A DNA stretch of 64,000 nucleotides from contig NZ_KB849803.1 in assembly GCF_000369065.1 (NCBI RefSeq), positions 186,001 to 250,000 on the forward strand. The letters are read 5' to 3'. The stretch comes from Acinetobacter haemolyticus CIP 64.3 = MTCC 9819. Its GTDB lineage: Bacteria; Pseudomonadota; Gammaproteobacteria; Pseudomonadales; Moraxellaceae. The notes below the pieces were generated by a model that saw only the letters and a program-made list of their open reading frames with translations, did not search any database and was not told the DNA's origin. Of the stretch, positions 59,444-64,000 are shown piece after piece (the first letter of the stretch is position 1; the number at the start of each line of letters is the position of its first letter). The position numbers were made by a program, and so were the translations under genes.

Positions 59444-59526
59444 AGAAGGACAAAGAGACCCTTAGAGATCTCACCGAAGTATGATATTTCTCTCCCAGAC
59501 TTTCCCCCGAAGTCTGGGATTTTTTT
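59444..59526 (+). ncRNA. Candidate small RNA of about 83 nt
   Basis: It starts about 7 bases after a good promoter and ends in a perfect 10-base stem (TCCCAGACTT at 59493-59502 with AAGTCTGGGA at 59510-59519, loop TCCCCCG) followed by seven T. No plausible coding frame with a ribosome binding site lies between. A CCCCC loop and a purine-rich 5' end (AGAAGGACAAAGAGA) could pair with mRNAs. No family is recognised. Confidence 0.5.
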
Positions 59527-59535
59527 ATGTATCAT

Positions 59536-59652
59536 TTAGCTCACTAAGAAATATTCCCAGATTACGAATCCAATCGCAAAGCCAAGAAAAGCATAGAGCG
59601 TAATAATTAAAAAAACAAAACTTGCTGAGTTATTCTTTTTTAAAAAGCGCAT
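59536..59652 (-). CDS. Small membrane protein, 38 aa
   Basis: An ATG at 59652 with AAGGTG eight bases upstream opens a 38-residue frame: RFLKKNNSASFVFLII... with one predicted transmembrane helix (residues about 12-35) and a positive N-terminus (K, R), giving N-in topology. It ends LVS. It lies between the candidate small RNA and phoU, where no gene is otherwise seen. A GTG at 59661 would add three residues. No known family. Confidence 0.55.
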   Translation of the reverse strand: MRFLKKNNSASFVFLIITLYAFLGFAIGFVIWEYFLVS

Positions 59653-59744
59653 CGCGGTCACACCTTCAAATGAGATTAATCCCATTTTGAATGACCCATC
59701 CGTTAAAATATAGACACAGAATTTTTCAAAAAACTATAACAGAA

Positions 59745-59770
59745 ATGCCTCTACGGTCAGGTAGAGGCAT
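59745..59770 (-). terminator. Terminator of phoU
   Basis: A perfect 10-base stem, ATGCCTCTAC (59745-59754) with GTAGAGGCAT (59761-59770), 45 bases past the phoU stop codon. On the minus strand TTTCTGTT follows. Confidence 0.75.
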
Positions 59771-59815
59771 CCTACAAAACTGGTAAACAATAGAGTTCAG
59801 ACAGATCAAATAAAA

Positions 59816-60538
59816 TTATTTTTGATTAACTTTTTGTTCTATTTCTTCGATACTGGTATGACGAACATCGGTCCCTTTTGCCATATAAATCACTTGTTCA
59901 GAAATATTACGTGCATGATCACCAATACGCTCCAAAGAACGTAATACCCACATTACATTCATCACTCGTGAAATATGACGTGGATCTTCAATCATATAAG
60001 TCATCAATGTCCGTGTTGCTGACTGATATTCACGATCAATATCAACATCTGCCATCACAACTTTCAAAGCTTGATCTACATCCAAACGTGCAAAAGCATC
60101 CAAGGCATCATGGATCATGACACGTACTTGATTTCCAATATGACGTGTTTCCATATAACCACGTGGAGACTCACCCTCTTCACATAGGTTTTGAGCAATA
60201 CGTGCGATTTTTGCAGCCTCATCCCCAATACGCTCCAAGTCAGTATTGGCCTTACTCATTGCGATGACCATACGCAAATCAATCGCAGCTGGGTGACGAC
60301 GTGCCAAAATCAAGGTTAGACCTTCATCAATATCACGCTCAAGCTGATTGACAGTATTGTCTTTAAACTGAACGTCAATCGCGAGATTGGCATCCGTATC
60401 TAATAAAGAATGGATGGCATTGGCTACCTGTTGCTCTACCAAGCCCCCCATGCTCATAAATTTGGTATGTACATCTTGTAAGTCTTCATTAAATTGTGAA
60501 GAAATATGATGACTTAACACAGGATTACTTGGACTCAC
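59816..60538 (-). CDS. phoU: Phosphate signalling complex protein PhoU
   Basis: The 240-residue PhoU regulates phosphate uptake by linking the Pst transporter to PhoR. Two repeats of the three-helix PhoU motif are visible with the metal-binding pattern (DEAAKIARIAQNL, then RIGDHARNISEQV). The start is GTG at 60538, because GGAGG lies 6 bases upstream. Here the gene is alone; no pst genes adjoin it. Confidence 0.95.
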   Translation of the reverse strand: MSPSNPVLSHHISSQFNEDLQDVHTKFMSMGGLVEQQVANAIHSLLDTDANLAIDVQFKDNTVNQLERDIDEGLTLILARRHPAAIDLRMVIAMSKANTDLERIGDEAAKIARIAQNLCEEGESPRGYMETRHIGNQVRVMIHDALDAFARLDVDQALKVVMADVDIDREYQSATRTLMTYMIEDPRHISRVMNVMWVLRSLERIGDHARNISEQVIYMAKGTDVRHTSIEEIEQKVNQK

Positions 60539-60731
60539 AGAATGCCTCCATTAGACACATGGAAAATGATGCATGATTAAAACATAACAATGATGAAGTT
60601 TTTATGACAGTCATCTTATTTCCGATTAACCAACTCGGATATTTCAAACATAACATAGAAGTTAGAAAAATTGTGCAATTCTGATCGTTCCAGCCAACAG
60701 ACACGATCAGAATCATGCTAAGCTAAATGCT

Positions 60732-60837
60732 GCTTGACGGAGCGCAGTTAATCAACTGCTGAGATCATAATAATCACATGATTTAAATATGAGTACCGTT
60801 GAACCTGATCAGGTTAACACCTGCGTAGGAATCAAGC
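60732..60837 (+). promoter_or_regulatory. TPP riboswitch (THI element) of thiC
   Basis: P1 is formed by GCTTGA (60732-60737) and TCAAGC (60832-60837). The conserved cores are CTGCTGAGATCA (near 60757-60768) and ACCTGATCAGGTTAACACCT with GCGTAGGA (60803-60831). It lies about 100 bases before the thiC ATG. Thiamine pyrophosphate binding should repress thiC, as in other proteobacteria. Confidence 0.93.
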
Positions 60838-60925
60838 CCAGCAAAAACCTAGCTCAGTTTTATCCACGTTTTGAAGGATAAATCCGCCATTGTTTTTGGT
60901 CGTGCTTGATTCGTTAATGCCATAA

Positions 60926-62836
<1,911 letters not shown>

Positions 62837-62876
62837 ATCAACTAAAAAAAGATTTGCCTGCGAAACATTCTCGGTT

Positions 62877-62903
62877 AGGATGAGATATGTACAATCTCAT
62901 CCT
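62877..62903. other. Perfect hairpin in the thiC-NUDIX spacer
   Basis: AGGATGAGAT (62877-62886) and ATCTCATCCT (62894-62903) form a perfect 10-base stem with a seven-base loop. No T run follows, so it is not a standard terminator. It ends eight bases before the NUDIX start codon and could mask its translation start. Confidence 0.5.
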
Positions 62904-62911
62904 GATTGAAG

Positions 62912-63523
62912 ATGAATATTCTTGACCACGCCAGCTATTCAGCCTCCGACGTTACGATAGAATCTCGAACGTTTTTATATCGAGGATTCATTCAAGTAGA
63001 GAAAGTGAGCCTCAAACATCGATTATTTCATCGATTAGAGTACTCACCTGTCATTCAACGAGAATTAATTCATCGACCTGAAGCTGCTGGCGTTTTACTA
63101 TACAATGACGCACAACAACGCTTCGCTCTGATCGAGCAATTTCGAATTGGTGCGATCAACGATACGGTATCTGCATGGCAACTTGAAGTCATAGCAGGCG
63201 TACTTGATGGCGATGAATCTCCGGAGTGCTGTATTCGTCGAGAAGCATTAGAAGAATCTGGATGTGACATCACAACATTAAAACATTTATTTAGCTTCTA
63301 CCCGTCTGCAGGAGCTTGCTCTGAACTTTTTCATTTATATGTAGCAGAAGTTGAATTACCTAAGGATGGGGGTGTTTTTGGGGTAGCGGATGAAGGTGAG
63401 AACATTCAACTTCATTTATTTGATTACTCCCAATTAAACATACTATTAAATAACGGGCGGTTGAGAAATGCACCTGTAATCATGGCATTACAATGGCTTG
63501 CTCAACATATACAACAACGATAA
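62912..63523 (+). CDS. nudF: NUDIX hydrolase (ADP-ribose pyrophosphatase-like)
   Basis: A 203-residue NUDIX enzyme. The NUDIX box GVLDGDESPECCIRREALEESGCDI follows GX5EX7REUXEEXGU except for normal family variation. YPSAGACSELFHLYVAEVEL after it is typical of ADP-ribose pyrophosphatase (NudF/YqiE). The start is the ATG at 62912. cpdA follows on the same strand, the same nudF-cpdA order as in E. coli. Confidence 0.9.
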   Translation: MNILDHASYSASDVTIESRTFLYRGFIQVEKVSLKHRLFHRLEYSPVIQRELIHRPEAAGVLLYNDAQQRFALIEQFRIGAINDTVSAWQLEVIAGVLDGDESPECCIRREALEESGCDITTLKHLFSFYPSAGACSELFHLYVAEVELPKDGGVFGVADEGENIQLHLFDYSQLNILLNNGRLRNAPVIMALQWLAQHIQQR

Positions 63524-63545
63524 CAAGTCTGAGGGGCTAAACACG

Positions 63546-64000
63546 GTGACCTACCAAGTCTCAACCTCATCACAACAAGATTTTGTGATGATACAGATTA
63601 CTGATACACATTTATTGGAGTATCCGCATTTAGAGTTCGTTGGTATGCAACCCGAACAAAGCTTTCATGCAGTAATTGACTTGATGCGTCAACAACATCC
63701 TCAAATCGATCTGATCGTGCATACGGGTGATTTGGCACAAACACCAACACCTGTAACATACAATCGCTATATCCAGCATATGCAAAGTTTGGAAATTCCT
63801 TTTTTCCACACACCAGGCAATCATGATGACGTCGCACATTTTCCTTTTCACGAAGTAGATCAAACACAACTTACCGTGATTGAACTTGGGAAATGGGTCA
63901 TTATTTTATTAAATAGCGCACAACCCCAGCGTATTGATGGAAGAATAACCGAATCACAGCTAAAGCAACTTCACACATTATTATCAAAACTACATGATCG
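63546..64000 (+). CDS. cpdA: 3',5'-cyclic-AMP phosphodiesterase, N-terminal part
   Basis: A metallophosphoesterase whose C-terminus lies beyond the right edge; about 151 codons are visible. The calcineurin-like motifs appear in order: DTH (residues 20-22, QITDTHLLEYP), GD (HTGDLAQT), and GNHDD (TPGNHDDVAHF). CpdA hydrolyses cAMP and so lowers Crp/Vfr-type signalling. The GTG at 63546 has GAGGGG nine bases upstream. Confidence 0.88.
   Translation, partial: MTYQVSTSSQQDFVMIQITDTHLLEYPHLEFVGMQPEQSFHAVIDLMRQQHPQIDLIVHTGDLAQTPTPVTYNRYIQHMQSLEIPFFHTPGNHDDVAHFPFHEVDQTQLTVIELGKWVIILLNSAQPQRIDGRITESQLKQLHTLLSKLHD

Noticed and set aside
63598..63869. Minus-strand open frames of 79 and 89 codons
   Set aside because: Antisense to cpdA, whose metallophosphoesterase motifs are clear on the plus strand.

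Overview
The window is a chromosomal segment of an Acinetobacter species (Gammaproteobacteria, Moraxellaceae). Support comes from the AT-rich composition, RpoB (1362 aa) and RpoC (1397 aa) of Acinetobacter length, the tRNA-Thr/Tyr/Gly/Thr-tuf-tRNA-Trp-secE-nusG-rplKAJL-rpoBC block, a dispersed type II secretion cluster (gspN-gspC-gspD), and an IS30-family element that looks like ISAba125. The species cannot be named from sequence alone. Most of the window is conserved core genome.

Layout. 1-5340: pgsA (cut by the left edge), an acyl-CoA thioesterase, uvrC, lpxO and a lipoprotein, all on the minus strand. 5798-9136: the fadB-fadA beta-oxidation operon. 9185-12097: an isolated AT-rich gene for a 970-residue protein joining an HD-type domain to an Hsp90-like (GHKL) ATPase. 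It lies between two near-identical copies of a terminator stem-loop. 12227-20684: cell-envelope and unknown genes, an ABC exporter and a FrnE/DsbA-like oxidoreductase. 20785-27885: htpG, OmpW, an NhaC/YuiF-type antiporter, an alpha/beta hydrolase, a DUF4442 protein and two paralogous glycine-zipper lipoproteins. 28052-42167: the transcription/translation supercluster on the minus strand, read as four tRNAs, tuf, tRNA-Trp, secE, nusG, rplK, rplA, rplJ, rplL, rpoB and rpoC. 42266-49663: trpE, gph, an FHA protein, gspD-gspC-gspN and an H-NS-like protein. 49892-50978: the insertion sequence. 51183-55339: hemC-hemD-hemX-hemY and a thioesterase in one tightly packed operon. 55448-57385: an AlgR/AlgZ (LytTR/LytS-like) two-component pair. 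57376-59095: argH and yggX. 59096-59815: a repeat array, a probable small RNA and a 38-residue membrane protein. 59816-64000: phoU, a TPP riboswitch with thiC, a NUDIX hydrolase and the start of cpdA.

The accessory signals are few but clear. The best candidate for an undescribed system is the HD-Hsp90-like ATPase gene, which seems to have entered the shared terminator between fadA and its convergent neighbour. Other items worth attention are a 96-bp three-hairpin palindrome inside the rpoB-rpoC spacer, a terminator plus RNase III-like stem between rplL and rpoB, a promoter-terminator pair defining an ~83-nt RNA near 59444-59526, a short unannotated membrane protein beside it, and overlapping divergent starts of argH and the AlgZ-like kinase. 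There are no rRNA genes, CRISPR arrays or prophage genes in the window.
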